Origin: Purshia tridentata
Taxonomy: Eukaryota; Streptophyta; Magnoliopsida; Rosales; Rosaceae
Assembly (NCBI GenBank): GCA_003254885.1
Contig: QANT01004966.1
Location: 27,821-91,820, forward strand
Direction: 5' to 3'
DNA length: 64,000 nucleotides
Part shown: one piece after another, positions 46,066 through 58,689 of the stretch
How the letters are laid out: every line of letters starts with the position of its first letter
How positions within the stretch are numbered: the first letter of the stretch is position 1
Notes under the pieces: model-generated
Told to the model about the DNA's origin: nothing
The model's database searches: none
What the model saw: the letters and a program-made list of their open reading frames with translations, nothing else
Made by a program: the position numbers and the translations under genes

Positions 46066-46584
46066 GCCAAGGTGAGGGTACTGTGTGGAAACTGGAATTA
46101 TTGTCCAGAGTCACAAGCTTAGTGGGAGACCGTTATGGTAGGGAGGTCACTTCAAACTGGCAAAGGCATATTCTCTGCATATTTTGAAGATAGCACATGC
46201 TAAAAATCAAAAGCTTCTAACAAGTGAATAGTAAAAAGTCACTATTCATGAATAGTAACATGTCTTTTGCCTTACAGATTGTGACTGTTTGTTTACTATG
46301 AGGCATGGGGAAAGCCATAGGGTTAATCTTCATTTAAATCATAAGGGTCTTGAGCATCTTCATAGTCTGACCATAGTTTCTTTTGGATAGTAGGAGCAAT
46401 TTTGGGTTGACTGGAAGAAGAGGCATCAGAGGAGGTGGAGAGGTGTTTTCTTCTCCTCCCATCTGCTTGACTTGGAGGAGAATTTGTTGAAGCTAATTGT
46501 TATAATTCTGATTTGGTTTTATCCTCAATTGAAGGTAGCACGCTGAGAAGGATCCCTGGGGAGAGGGAATTTAGTATTGACTTA

Positions 46585-47073
46585 CTAAATAATCTGATCA
46601 TGGTTGAATTTGTCCCACCATTTAACTTGAAATTGTCTGGTAACAATATTAGAATTGATTTCATAGTGCCATTTGAGGATCCAAGGCACTTTATATTTTG
46701 CCATGAAGTGAAGAAGTTGGGGCAATTGGGCCGCAACCTCATTGACTTTAAAGACAGTGGAAAAAAATCGAACTGAGTCTTGCAATTCAGATGGTAATAG
46801 GGAGAAAACTAGACCATGAGTTGTCCACCATTTTTGAAACCAGAGAGGGAATTTGCTTCTGAATTTTTTGTCAAAATTGATAAACCAATAGTGACTGAAG
46901 TCTTCATTTTGATGCAAAAAGATTTTAGACCAAGCATCAATATAATCATAATAAGTGACTGGCACATCCATACTAGTGATAAAGCAGTGTGAATAAGGAT
47001 GAGAACCCCAATCGGCTTGATTGATTATATTTTGGCTATATAAAAGAGTGATAAAGGATTTTTGTTTGATCAT
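46585..47073 (-). pseudogene. Pararetroviral second frame (unknown function)
   Basis: The longest open viral frame left (162 codons), rich in Trp and Phe (for example FQKWWTTHG). It lies between the end of the polymerase region and the promoter, the place of the second ORF in florendovirus-like genomes. Its function in this group is unknown. It lacks a confirmed start because the frame may extend from broken upstream sequence. Confidence 0.45.
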
Positions 47074-48058
47074 TTCAATCTTTCATTGGTTTGATTAGGA
47101 TTGACTCGGTAGTGAACATGATGTCTCTATAAAATTTGAGTGGTATACTTGGATGAGAAGGAACAAAGTGCAGTGAAGCGGGGAAGATAGGCACAAAGGG
47201 CAGGGGACTTAAGCTGACTGAAGCAAGGTTCAATATAAAAGAGTGAGTGGCTAGGGACTTTGGGAAAATAAGGAGAGGAGGCGGGATAGTGGTGAGTGAC
47301 TGGCTGAGAAGAAGGCATAATGGTTGACCGGTAGGGGTCATAAATTAAAGTTGACTGGTAATTGGGTCTTATACCAAGAGTTGTGAATCTGTTAGCCATA
47401 GATACTAGAAAATGACTATAAGGAATAAGAGAAGTGGGGTAAATTTGTTAAATTTTGACTTGGTTGAGAGGTTTACTTAAAGAAGAGTGACCATCAGGAT
47501 TTTTAGAGGCCATTTTTCCCCTGCAAAAATTCACGAGTGAGAAAATCAGGAATGCATTTTTGACTGCCAGAAATATGTTCAATTTCAAAATCCAATTTGT
47601 TTTGATGCAATATTTTGAACATCTTTTTCTAAAACATATTTGGCACTTTTGCAATCAACACGAATTGAGAATTTTTGGTTTAATATATCAACTTGAAATT
47701 TGGAGATGCATAATACGTACTATATATAAAATTTTCTTTTTAATAGTACTATAACTAATTTGTGCTTGTGTCCAAATACCAGAATGAAAATGAATGATTT
47801 GTTCGGGATAAGTAGGAAGAATGCGTTGTTTGAGAATGCCTCCATAACCAAGTTCAGAAGCATCAGTATCAACAATTTTGAAGGAACTAACAGTAGGTAT
47901 ACCTAGGCAGGGTAAGGTCTTGACATAAGTTTTTATTTTTTTGACTATGGAAGTATGGACTGATGTCCAAGGAGGAGGATTAATTTGAAGTCTATCGAAT
48001 AGAGGTTTAGATTTCTGTCTAAGGTTTTGATAGAAATCAGCAATATAATTCAGAGACC

Positions 48059-48510
48059 CTAAGAATCTTTGAAGTTGATTTTTATCGATAATTTCATCAG
48101 GAAATTTATCAGCAAATTGGTTACTCGGTCAATAATTTGGGAATGATGAATATTATAACCAAGAATCGAATATCTGTCTGGAATAATTTGATTTTTGGAG
48201 TTGAAACAACAAGACCATTGTTTTTTATTATTTGGAGGAAAAAGTTCAGATGCTTCCAATGTTCATCTAATGATTTAGAGAATATCAGGACATTATAGAT
48301 GATGGAAAAGTGGCTGTAAGGATTGAATATGTCATTCATAATATTTTGAAACTCACTGGGGGCATTGTTTAAGCCAAATGACATTACTTTCCACTTGTAA
48401 TGACCAAAAGGTGTGACAAAGGCAGTTTTATATTTGTCTTGTTCATTAATCTGATTTTGCCAAAATCTACTTTTTAAATCAAATTTTGAGAAGATTACTG
48501 AATGACTCAA
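48059..48510 (-). pseudogene. Pararetroviral reverse transcriptase region, frameshifted
   Basis: The frame 48510-48121 shows the RT palm context (FSKFDLKSRFWQ, then FGLNNAPSEFQ). The catalytic YxDD-type site is not intact: the stretch that should carry it reads IIYNVLIFS. The next frame (48259-48059) is displaced by a frameshift. It therefore cannot be functional. Confidence 0.75.
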
Positions 48511-50390
48511 TCGATTAATGAGATCTCGTTTGTTTGGAATGAGGTATCGAATCCATTCAAGAACAGAATTAAGAGGTTTGTAGTTAATGACTAAATGTGG
48601 AATTCCATGTTCTAATTTAGCATTTTTTTGGACATAGAAGGCATGACAAGACTAAGGAGATTTGTTTTTTTGGCTTATGCCTTTGTGAAGTAAATCTGTA
48701 ATTTCCTTTTTACAGAATTACATGACTTCTTGGCTCATTTGGATGGGTCTTGCTTTCGTGGAGATCTGTTTTTCATCAAAAAATTTTATACAAGGAAGTT
48801 TGACTATGTGTTTTTTTTCCAATGCCAAAAGGCATTGGGAAGGTCCGAACAAACCTCATTTTGGAGTTTGTTTTCAAATTGTTTGATTTTGTGTTGGAGT
48901 TGGTTGATTCTTTGGAAACATATTCTTCTTTTAAATAATTAATTTGTTTATGTTTACTGTGGATAAAGTTGAGAGATTTAGAGATAGAATCTTGTTGATA
49001 GGCAAGTATTTGTTAGAGTTCTAGTTGAGACAGGAAATTGGTCTAGGGTACCAATTTTTGGTTAGACTAGTTGGTGTAAGTTTGTTTGAAATTCTATTGA
49101 GTTGTAATTTTTGAAAAATTTGACTAATGTGTTCTGAGTTGTTGTCAGAATAGTCTATATTTGTTTCATTGGGGGTGGAAATGCTATGTTTGTTTAAGAC
49201 TGTAAGAGTATTGGAGGAATTAATTTTATTAGTTTTTGTAAATGGAGGTAAAGCTGAAATCATTTGCTCTATTTTCTCTAAGATTGGACGTTTCATTTTA
49301 GGATTTAGATTAGAAATGATTTTTGGAAATTTGACTAGAGGTTTGTGTGTGTGGGTAATTTGGTTGTGAACCATTGGTTTATCAAGTTTATTTTCAATTT
49401 TATCGAATTGTTTGCCGATAGTGTTGAGGTATTGGTTTGTGTAATTATTTTGTTCTATTAATTTTTCAGTTTTAGGGTCACTTCTTGGAGCCTGAATAAG
49501 GGAGGCTGGAATCTGAGTTTTCAAATAGTTAAGGATAATTAGTTCAAAATAAGGGTGATTAGAGGAAGTGGTTGTGTTGTCAGGTTTTGACCAAGTGGTT
49601 TTAGTTATTGTTTGTAATTGTTTGTTTTCTTGGTATTAGGCAACAAAATCAAAAAAGTAGATTTCTGTTTGAATTTGGTTCATGGTGTATTTCCATTCCT
49701 GAAAAATGTGTTCTTTTTGTGCACGGGTGTATTGGGTTCTGTAATTGTGTTGTTTTTCTAAATTATTTGGAGATTCTAAATCTTCATTTAGAATTTTAAA
49801 ATTTATTTGAAATGGTTTATTGATGGTGAGTAATTGTGGATTAATTGGGGGGTTGACTTCAAAATCAGTTGGAGTAGGAGAAGTTTGCTCTCCTTCAATC
49901 GATTCTTCCTCAACAATTAGGGTTTTTGTTGTGTAACAAGAGTAAGTTACTTGGGAGGAGGATTGTACTCCCTTAAGTTTGAGTTTTAACAATTTTTATT
50001 TTTTTTTCCAAATCTTGATCTCTTTTTTTTATGTCTTCTGTGGTTGTTGTCCCTGCAAATGAGTGTCTTGCAGGGATAGTGGATCTGGTAGTGGTTTGAC
50101 TATAAGTGTCTAAATCTTGGATGTGCAGAGGTGGTTGTAGGTTTCTGAAATTGATTTTGACTGTTCCGTCAAGGTATTGTTGGATATAATCAAGGTCAAT
50201 CAAGTTATTTTAGATATTGGTTCGGTGATTTTCATTGCTTAACAACCAATCAGTTGGTAATTGAATGTTGGACCATTTAATAGTATGTGAGAATCTTATA
50301 TTTGCATTTTCTTGACTGCTTTGAATCAGTAAGGTTTGATCCTTAGGACTTTTGGAAATGGCTTGAAAGTTGATGTTCGTGTTAGTACAT

Positions 50391-51001
50391 TTAATTGTAA
50401 TAGATTCTGTAAATCAAGGCCAGAGGTTGGGTACCTTCAAGGACATGATAACCGGAGGTTTTAATATTTAAGGTTAAAGCTTTTAACATGTGAGGATCAC
50501 TCAAGCTTACTTTGAAGTCTGGATAACAATTAAAGTGTATAGAACCATTATAAAGACTAGATTCAATGATTCTGAGAGTACTATCACTAAAATTAGTGAA
50601 TCGTGCATCACGGAGACATAACAAAACAAAGGCATTAAGGCCTTTTCTGGTTAAGGGTTTTATTGCAATCTGGACTAAACCAATGTGGAGGAAATTGTGG
50701 CCATCTTTTCAATTTTTTTTATAGCTTCAGGACTGAATAACTGGCAGGTTTCATGTTCTTGACTGAGGGCATAGACTTGTTCAACAGTTTTGACATGATG
50801 TTCACTTTTGAAAGAAGAAGAAATTGACCATTTTTTCTTGAAAATATCTTTACTAGAAAGTTTAAGTATGTTCCAATCGTTGAAGTCAATATGAGGATCA
50901 GATTGGTATTCAAAATGTTCTCCGTTTACTATGTCTAGGATTCTGGTAGGACCAAACCTAGAGCTACTAGCTGTAAAGTTAGACCGAAAGAGCCTACTCA
51001 T
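50391..51001 (-). pseudogene. Pararetroviral movement-protein region, broken
   Basis: Two frames in different registers, 51001-50675 and 50624-50391, together cover a 30K-type movement protein look-alike; the second contains LRDARF and NIKTSGYHVLEGTQP. A stop and frameshift lie between them (about 50625-50675). It follows the leader and primer-binding site as the first coding region. Confidence 0.6.
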
Positions 51002-51292
51002 TGTTTCAAGGTAAGAGATTGTTAATAAAGAGGATTCTTACTGTTTTTGTCTATTTGTAGCCATGTGTTATGTTCTTCTAAAGATGTTTCACTCCGCTTA
51101 TGCCGCATCTGCTTATGCCTCACCTAGGACTTAATGTTTGGACTTGGACTTAGAGTTTGGTTTGAAACAAAAAGAGAGGAAAGAAACAGGGTGGAGAATA
51201 GAGTGAACATGAACAAAACTCAAAATACAAAACAATAACTCAACCAAGAGATGAAATAGAAAAAATCAGAGTGTAACTCAACAACACTTATG

Positions 51293-51305
51293 GCTCTGAT
51301 ACCAA
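51293..51305 (-). other. Right (5') primer-binding site copy of the pararetrovirus
   Basis: The same GGCTCTGATACCA as at 45641-45653. The block around it differs from the left copy by only a few substitutions and a 2 bp indel. The leader is cut off at about 51378, where an unrelated U5-like fragment begins. Confidence 0.85.
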
Positions 51306-51399
51306 ATGGAGAAAGAGCTTGGTTGCATCATGGTAGATTAAGCACAATCAAAGTAATAAGTAAAAGTAATAATGTAAACCCATCACTTGCACGTTCACA

Positions 51400-51651
51400 T
51401 TCACTCATCGTATCTGACGCTTACGCACTACCCTAGGTACTTGAAACCAAAGCATTGAACCTTTGTGGCCAAGAACCGTTCCTTCCTAGACCCACGGTCG
51501 TTTGACTGGAAGTCAGATTCAAGCGCATTCATCATTTTTTGTACTCAATTGTAAGGCCAAGTACTGGCACGCCTAACGCACACAAGAAGGACTTTGTTTC
51601 CTTAATCCGCGGTAGTTGACACATGGCCGTTAAGATTTTGAACAAAACAAT
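51400..51651 (+). mobile_element. LTR end (U5-like) fragment, copy 3
   Basis: It matches copies 1 and 2: CCCACGGTCGTTTGACTGGAAG, TACTGGCACGCC, CACAAGAAGGAC, TTGACACATGGCCGTTAAGATTTTGA. It starts right after the pararetrovirus end. Confidence 0.5.
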
Positions 51652-52190
51652 TATGAGAGGAGAATTTTCCATAATGTTTCTGGAATTGATTGAACAACTT
51701 TGAGGCCATAGATAATGTGCTTAGTCTCACTAGTTCGTTTTCGTCGAATTATTTGGAGTCCCGAGCTATTTTTTATGGATTTTTAAAGTTGGATTAAATT
51801 GGGATTGCTTATTAGGACTGACAACAACAAGTGGCGCGTTGTGGTTGGCGGAGGTGCTGACATAGCACTAACACAGACGCCAAACAACATCGTTTTAAGG
51901 ATAGGGATCCACGCGTACCGAGGCTTATTGTACTCTGCTTCGCATGCTAACATTGCCCTTTTTAATCATAGCCGTTCACCTAAATTAAACCGATTCTAAT
52001 GTGGGCCGTCCATCTCGTGGATAACCCATCAGCAGCTGGCCGAATCTTTAGACTTGCACTTTGACCTGTTTCTCCCAACTCGCTTGACTCGTCAGTTTCA
52101 CCCATTTTTTCTCACAGAAAAATTGAATTTTCAACCCGTGGGTACTGTAGACCCAGTTTGACTTTTACTACTTGTTAGTGAACTTTGGTG
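51652..52190. other. Probable upper LTR part, no gene
   Basis: The short frame at 51799-51999 has no recognisable domain. The stretch leads into a TATA-bearing segment and U5-like copy 4, so it may be U3 sequence of the same LTR family. Confidence 0.3.
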
Positions 52191-52640
52191 TATTTTGTCA
52201 CACATTGAAAACTTACAATTACTTCCCACTCTCTTATGCATATAAATAGAGACCCTTATACCCCATTTTCACTTGCATCACCAAGTGAAGTTTGAGATAC
52301 TCATTCCTTGGTTTCTTTGGGAGTCTCTCAAGAAAAGACAAACCAAAAGGGAAGAAAGTTCCCATAATCCAAATATTTTTCTTTTGGGGAGCATGCGTCT
52401 TGGACATCATTGGGGTGTGACACCCACCAAATCACTTCGATCCCATTATGCCCTACCAAGGCAATAGAACCTTTGCAACCGAGAGTTGTTCCTTCATCGG
52501 TCCACGCTTTCCTGCCAAAAGTCAGTCTCGCGCAACATCATCATTCGTACTGGCACTCCCAACACAGTTTGAATGACGTAAGTTCTTTGATCTACGATCT
52601 AGTTGAAATGTGGTCGTAGAGATTTTGAAGCAAACACCAA
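52191..52640 (+). mobile_element. LTR fragment with TATA box and U5-like copy 4
   Basis: TATAAATAGAGACCC at about 52240 is followed by a leader and, from 52432, by the U5-like block (CCACCAAATCACTT, CCATTATGCCCT, AAGTCAGTCTCGCGCAAC, GTACTGGCACTCC, AGAGATTTTGAAGCAAACA). This copy suggests that all four blocks are the R-U5 part of one LTR family. Confidence 0.45.
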
Positions 52641-54242
52641 CACCACCCCTCAAACCCTTATAAACACAAAATCATGATAAATTGAATTTAAAAACAAAAT
52701 AACAAAAAAAAGTAAAACTAAATTATGAACTAATCGAAACATATACTCTAAGACAATAAACAGTTTAAAAATAAAACCATCGAACAGTGTCTGTATGAGC
52801 AATATGGTAATTTAACATGAGGTATATTTAAAGGTTGGGGAATGCTAGAGTGCCATAATGATATGGAATTTTCATGTCAATTAAATTACTTAATACATCT
52901 AATAATATATTTTCCACATAAGCATTAAAAAGACTATTATATCCTCGTTTAAAATTCTACAAAATATAAATCAAATTACAAAAGGAAAAAGATTTTAAAA
53001 AGATTTCATGACAAAATTATAAACCTCTAAATGTACATACGTTCAGTTCCTTAATGAAAAATTTCCTCCAATTTTAGAACCCTAATTAAAAAGCTGCTAC
53101 ATCATCTCTCCTATTGCATCTACAATTTAGAAAAAATTTGTTCAACTCATGCATTAAGGTACTCTTTAATTCTCTACTTCTATCTCTTTAGTTTAGGATT
53201 TAGGTTATGTTAGATATCCTACAAGTATACAATGTGGATGTAATATAGTATATGAAAAAGGATTGTCGTACCCATGACCATGAGGATTTTTTAATCAAAC
53301 TCAAGAAATTAAATTCCTCATTTAGATCTAACAAAAATAAACAATAAACACGACCTGAAATTAAAAATAATTCTGAACATCACTAGACATTCAGAATCTT
53401 CTAGACATTCGCTGTGTTCGTTGGTCATCACTTGAACTCCAAGTTCGCAATCTAAACATATAACTTTGCTAATTTGCGCACAAATCACCTTCTTAACCTA
53501 TATGTACTCAAATAGCTATAACTTTTCCTAGAAAAATGAAAATCATGATCTATAAAATTTTACAAGAAGCTGACATTCGTATCTTTCAAGCGGTATAAGG
53601 CTCATCATCTCGTTTGCTCCGAGGAGGTGCAGTTTAATCCGAGAAGAAGGCTGATCTACCCAGAAATTCCTACTCCGAAAATATCCAAGTGTCCCTTTTT
53701 TATTTGTTTTCTCTTCTTTGCTCTTCAACCTATAAAACTTAAAACTAAGTTAAACTAAACTAAATTCACTTAAAAATACAACAGGAATCCAAGAACAAGA
53801 GTATAAAGACATATAAAATAATTGTAAGATCATATTCTAGCAAGGGTGAGGGTATAATTGCAAAAACAAAAACAAAAAAATGATGTGTATTATTTAATTG
53901 AGTATAAACTAATTAAGACCATTTAATTTGGGTTGGATAAGATGGTCTTTCAATAAATTTGATATTAATTTCATATAAAAATATATGGTGATGTGTATAA
54001 TCACAAAAATAGCAAAAGAATTAAGTGTATTATTTAATTTTGCCACATAGGATTATGGCACAAGTATTTTTTGCCATAATGTGGCACAAAATCTTTTCCC
54101 TTAAAGGTTTTAGACATTGGGTTGAACCCATTGATTATAATATAATTCAAATATATTTTCACTTGACCATTTTGTAAATTGAAATGTGTAATTTTGAAAA
54201 AAAATTTTTGGTTTATTTGTAATTTGCTATAATAAAAATTAA
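52641..54242. other. AT-rich intergenic DNA
   Basis: No gene seen. Short phrases near the two sides (AGTGCCATAATGATATGG near 52850, GCCATAATGTGGCAC near 54090) hint at a decayed element, but no matching ends could be set. Confidence 0.4.
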
Positions 54243-54657
54243 GGGCCGTTTAATTTGCGGAATTTATTTTTTGGAAAATCAATTACTATGTCTTTTTTAG
54301 AGGGAAGAGAATGTAAGATTCTCATTCTCTCGTTTGTAATGTTAGAAAAGTAAACCAATAATTGGCTTTTCATTTCTATTCCTTTATTTAGTTTGTGCAG
54401 GGATAGAAAATAAAATTGGTCTAATTTTCAAATTATATCCTTATTTACTAAACAAAAACAATATTTTTTTAATTAACTTAATAAAATATCAGGATTAGTT
54501 TAGTCCACAAAATAAGCAATAAATATTTTTCCAAAAGGGAAAAACCAAAACTCAAATTTTAGCAATGGTTTCATTTTCTTCTAATAATGTACTTATCAAA
54601 AATGAAAATTGAATTGATTTCTCACTTCATGCATCCAAAATTTAAACCAAATGAACC
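54243..54657. mobile_element. Tourist-like MITE (415 bp)
   Basis: Termini are GGGCCGTTTAATTTG and, inverted, GGTTCATTTGGTTTAAATTT. Both sides are bordered by TTAA (54239-54242, 54658-54661), compatible with the TTA/TAA duplications of PIF/Harbinger MITEs. It is AT-rich and non-coding. Confidence 0.55.
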
Positions 54658-54661
54658 TTAA

Positions 54662-55898
54662 GAGTAATTTAGTATTTTTCAATTAGAAAACATCTTTTCA
54701 ACCAAAAAGATATTAAAACAATCTTTGAATTATGATTTTGTAAATGTGAGCCATTTTTATATGATGACGTATGTACCATCAAAAGTTAACGCAACTTTGT
54801 ATATTGGTACAACTAATAAGTTGTCTCCTAGCCCCCTATAGACCTTGGATGCCACTACTTTTAGAAATAAGAGTCGTAGAAGGAAACAAACTCAAAAGTC
54901 AAAACCAGATATATTGCGAATCTTTACATTTTTCACAATATTCCAGATATGTTCAAATTCAAAGTACTAATTCTATGAAGTCTGAGAATCATAGTCTGGT
55001 CCCACCCTACTGACCAATGAAAGGAACTCTGGTTTGTCATTTTTCGTTTTATCCATTATCCATTATCCACTAGAATCCTTTGCTACATAATTATCCTCAC
55101 ACAGTCATTGTAGTCACACTACTGGGCTGACTATAAATCCCTGTGTTCCATATAAACTCACAACATTTAAGGAAACAGCTACAAAATAGCATTTCAGATC
55201 AATCTTTATAAAAAAATAGAGATTTACCAACTCCTCCACAAACTTATATGAGTTGGTTGACGGATATTGGATTAACGTTTTGAAATTCAAAATACAGGAA
55301 ACCCACAAGCCAACTAGTCTGCAGAAGAAGAAGAAGAAGAAGAAGCAGAAAGAGTTGGATCATCGAGAAGGTAATGGTTTTCTGAGCATTGTTTTTGTTT
55401 TTATTTTGGACTACCATGCTTGTCCAGAGCAGACCCTGAAAGTATATTGCTTTCATGCTTGTTCTATTGTTTTGTGGTAATAGGGCTGATTTTTTGTCAA
55501 CAACAAGAATGATCTAGATTGACTTCTCTATATTATTTTATGTCAAATAATAAAAACCCATATATTTTTATTTTGGATTCAAAGATAGAATTGACTTGAA
55601 CTTTAGGAAAGAGTGCTGATTTAGATTTCTTTTGTTTTTGGGTCTGAAGTGGTGATTAGATTGGGTAGAATATATATTTTATTGTAATTAATTTTTTTAT
55701 GGTATGCATAGTAACAAATCAATGAGAATTGGCTGCAAAAACTGATACTAGAGATATAGGGCTAGCCAGTGATTATTGATATGGTAGTTTCAAATATATC
55801 TATTTAGAGATGGTAAAGTTATATGATCTGTGGTTGACAGAAACTAAATTAGTAGTACATCAGCATAGAGTTAACTTGGAGGGAATTTGTTACATGAA
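54662..55898 (+). other. Upstream region and 5' untranslated exons of the inositol transporter
   Basis: A leader exon probably ends at 55370 (GAGAAG before GTAATGG) and the next starts at 55841 (after GGTTGACAG), giving a leader intron of about 470 bp. A (GAA)n run at 55324-55345 lies in the leader exon. The promoter should be left of about 55250; no sure TATA box was fixed. Confidence 0.45.
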
Positions 55899-58245
55899 AT
55901 GGAGGGGGGACACCAGCCTGCTAGTAAGCCAGAGTTCACAGAGTGCTGGCGAACAACATGGAAGACGCCTTACATAATGCGTCTTGCGCTCTCTGCTGGC
56001 ATTGGAGGTCTTCTTTTTGGATATGATACAGGTAATAATATATCAGAAAACCAACAAGTGAAATTGATGTCTGTTCAATCAATTCAAAGAAATTTCAATC
56101 ATTCATTTTATTTACTTGTGTTAATATTGGAGTGCTACTTTAGGTGTGATTTCTGGGGCTTTGCTATACATTCGTGACGACTTCCGAGAAGTTGACAAGA
56201 AAACATGGCTCCAGGAAACCATAGTGAGTATGGCAGTTGGAGGCGCCATCTTTGGTGCTGCAATAGGTGGATGGATGAACGACGCCCTTGGCAGGAGAAA
56301 ATCAATCCTAATCGCGGATGTTGTGTTCTTCCTTGGTGCAATAGTTATGGCCATCGCTCCAGCCCCATGGGTGATCATAATTGGGAGAATTCTGGTTGGT
56401 TTGGGAGTTGGAATGGCTTCTATGACCTCACCGCTCTACATCTCTGAAGCTTCTCCTGCTAGAATCAGAGGAGCTCTTGTTAGTACAAATGGTTTTCTAA
56501 TCACAGGAGGACAGTTTTTGTCATACCTCATCAATCTCGCCTTCACCAAGGTAACATAACATGTTTGATGTTTCATTCTTATTTCCAAATTTAAGACAGT
56601 CCAAAATTAAAAACAAAGACTAACAATTATAAGATCAAGAATATGGATCTCAAAATTCAACTTAATTGTTGTGAATGAATCTGTTTCAGGCTCCTGGAAC
56701 CTGGCGTTGGATGCTTGGAGTAGCAGGAGTTCCAGCTCTGGTTCAGTTTGTACTGATGTTGTCGCTCCCAGAGTCTCCTAGATGGCTCTACAGAAAGGTA
56801 ATGATCAAAGTCCATCTTAAAACTTTCTTTGCGTCCTCATAATTATTTAAAGAGATTGAAGTTTCTTACAATTTATATAAACTCTGTAAAAGAATTGGTT
56901 TTCCAATTATTGATTTCTGAAAGTTAAATTATGTCTTAGTCAAATCTAGTGTACTTAACAAACAAATTGGCCTAGATAAAGTAATAGTTTTTAAGATTCT
57001 TGTATCATGAAAACTTAAATCATCATATATTTACAACTCTTTGTTTTTTTATTGTGTTAAAAAGAATAAGGTAGATGAGGCCAGGGCCATATTAGAGAAA
57101 ATTTATCCTGCTGAAGAGGTTGAAGATGAAATGAGAGCCTTGCATGAATCCGTCGAAGCTGAAAAGGCTGAGGAAGGAGATGTTGGGGATGGTATGATAG
57201 CAAAAGTGAAGGGTGCATTGAGCAACCCCGTTGTCCGGAGAGGACTCTATGCAGGCATCACTGTCCAAGTGGCTCAGCAATTTGTGGGTATCAACACTGT
57301 CATGTACTACAGCCCAACCATAGTTCAATTTGCAGGATTTGCATCAAACCAAACAGCTTTAGCACTTTCTCTTATCACTTCTGGTCTCAATGTGGTTGGC
57401 ACCGTTATCAGCATGTGCTTTGTGGATAGATATGGAAGGAGAAGGCTGATGATCATTTCCATGTTTGGAATCATCACTTGCCTGGTGGCGTTATCCGTAG
57501 TCTTTTTCCAGGCAGCATCCCATGCTCCACGTATTAGTAACTTGGAATCCACTCACTTTGGTACCAACTCTACATGTCCGGCTTATGTCTCCGCTTCTAA
57601 TCCTGCTTCATGGAGCTGCATGACATGCTTGAAGGCACAATGTGGCTTCTGTTCTAGTAAAGTGAAGGAAGTAAGTTCACATATTTTTACAGTTTGGCCT
57701 TTAATTTGATTTTAAAATAACTCCATTCATTTGGCTGTTTCCCTTGTTTCCAGTTCGCCCCAGGAGCTTGCTTGGCTTCCAAGGATAACATCAACAGGTC
57801 ATGTGCTGAAGAACACCGTGTATGGTATACTCAAGGTTGTCCTACCAAAGTTGGATTCTTTGCAGTGATTCTATTAGGATTGTATATCATTATGTATGCA
57901 CCTGGAATGGGAACCGTACCATGGATTGTGAACTCGGAGATATACCCATTGAGATACAGAGGTATAGGTGGAGGAATGGCTGCAGTTTCGAATTGGACTG
58001 CCAATCTCATTGTGAGCGAGACATTCTTAACGCTTACTCATGCTCTGGGTTCGGCGGGGACCTTCCTCCTCTTTGCTGGGTTTTCATTTATTGGACTTGT
58101 AGCCATTTACATGTTAGTTCCTGAAACCAAAGGATTGCAATTTGAGGAGGTTGAGAAGTTGCTTCAGAAAGGCTACAGACCTAAGTTATTTGCTTCTAAG
58201 GACACCAAAGAAGGAAAAAAGGTTGAGTCTGCATCTTTTAATTAG
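55899..58245 (+). CDS. INT4: Inositol/H+ symporter of the INT4 type (5 exons, 581 residues)
   Basis: A major facilitator superfamily sugar-type transporter that should import myo-inositol with protons, probably at the plasma membrane. Plus-strand exons are 55899-56031, 56144-56550, 56690-56797, 57065-57670 and 57754-58245; all introns are GT-AG and phases join to 581 codons plus TAG, close to the 580-residue norm of plant INT2/INT4. Signatures: [19 protein letters not shown] at the first helix, [10 protein letters not shown] (207-216), [10 protein letters not shown] (about 290), DRYGRRRLM and [15 protein letters not shown] at the C terminus. A large Cys-rich loop (about 385-445, with [12 protein letters not shown]) is typical of INT proteins and differs from other sugar transporters. 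The ATG at 55899 fits the family start; the upstream TTG is not used. Confidence 0.95.
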
Positions 58246-58279
58246 CTAACATCGTTTTTAGGTTTTATCTTTTTCAATG

Positions 58280-58285
58280 AATAAA
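58280..58285 (+). terminator. Possible polyadenylation signal of the transporter
   Basis: AATAAA occurs 35 bases after the stop codon, a plausible near-upstream element. Plant signals are loose, so use is not certain. Confidence 0.4.
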
Positions 58286-58689
58286 GTCATCAATATAAGT
58301 CTCTCCATTTAGTATCATGTTGATAGCGAATGGTAGGGTAAAACATGATGTTTGTGTGCAGCAATATTATGCAGATTTGTTTGGATATTGCAATGTGCTC
58401 AAGTAGGGTTTTTTATTAATATCACGTCTACTCAGTTTTATTTCCTCTCCTTCTTATTCTTACTAGTTGGGATTTAAAATGATTAGTGAACATTAACCCA
58501 CTAAATAGAGTATACTTTAGCCTCGATCAAGCCAAACCTTTCTCCCACGCAGAAGGAAGACAAACACAGAGCCTAAACTCAGCAGCTAAGAACTGGCCTC
58601 TTCCCAAATTAGCAACAAAGCCCAAACATCCAAGTACTATATTATCTCATACAATCAACTTTAAGTATATGGGGGGAGGAGCATCCAAG
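58286..58689. other. 3' flank of the transporter
   Basis: 3' untranslated region and spacer; no other gene is visible. Confidence 0.5.

Larger units (their letters stand above)
45621..51378 (-). mobile_element. Endogenous pararetrovirus (Caulimoviridae, florendovirus-like), inactive
   Basis: The element is a defective integrated copy read on the minus strand. Both ends carry a shared ~105 bp block (51272-51378 and 45621-45723) with the initiator-Met-tRNA primer-binding site (TGGTATCAGAGCC on minus). The distance between the two sites is 5,652 bp, so the insert spans one shortened genome unit plus a short terminal overlap. Order on minus: movement-protein-like region (51001-50391), coat-region N-terminal-like frames (50203-49021), reverse transcriptase region (about 48760-48060), a presumed RNase H tail, and a separate later frame (47073-46585). 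The coat core and protease are missing. Frameshifts and stops break every region. Family-level assignment is inference from protein look and order. Confidence 0.8.

Noticed and set aside
55887-55898. Upstream TTG start adding four residues to the transporter
   Set aside because: ATG at 55899 matches the usual start of INT proteins.
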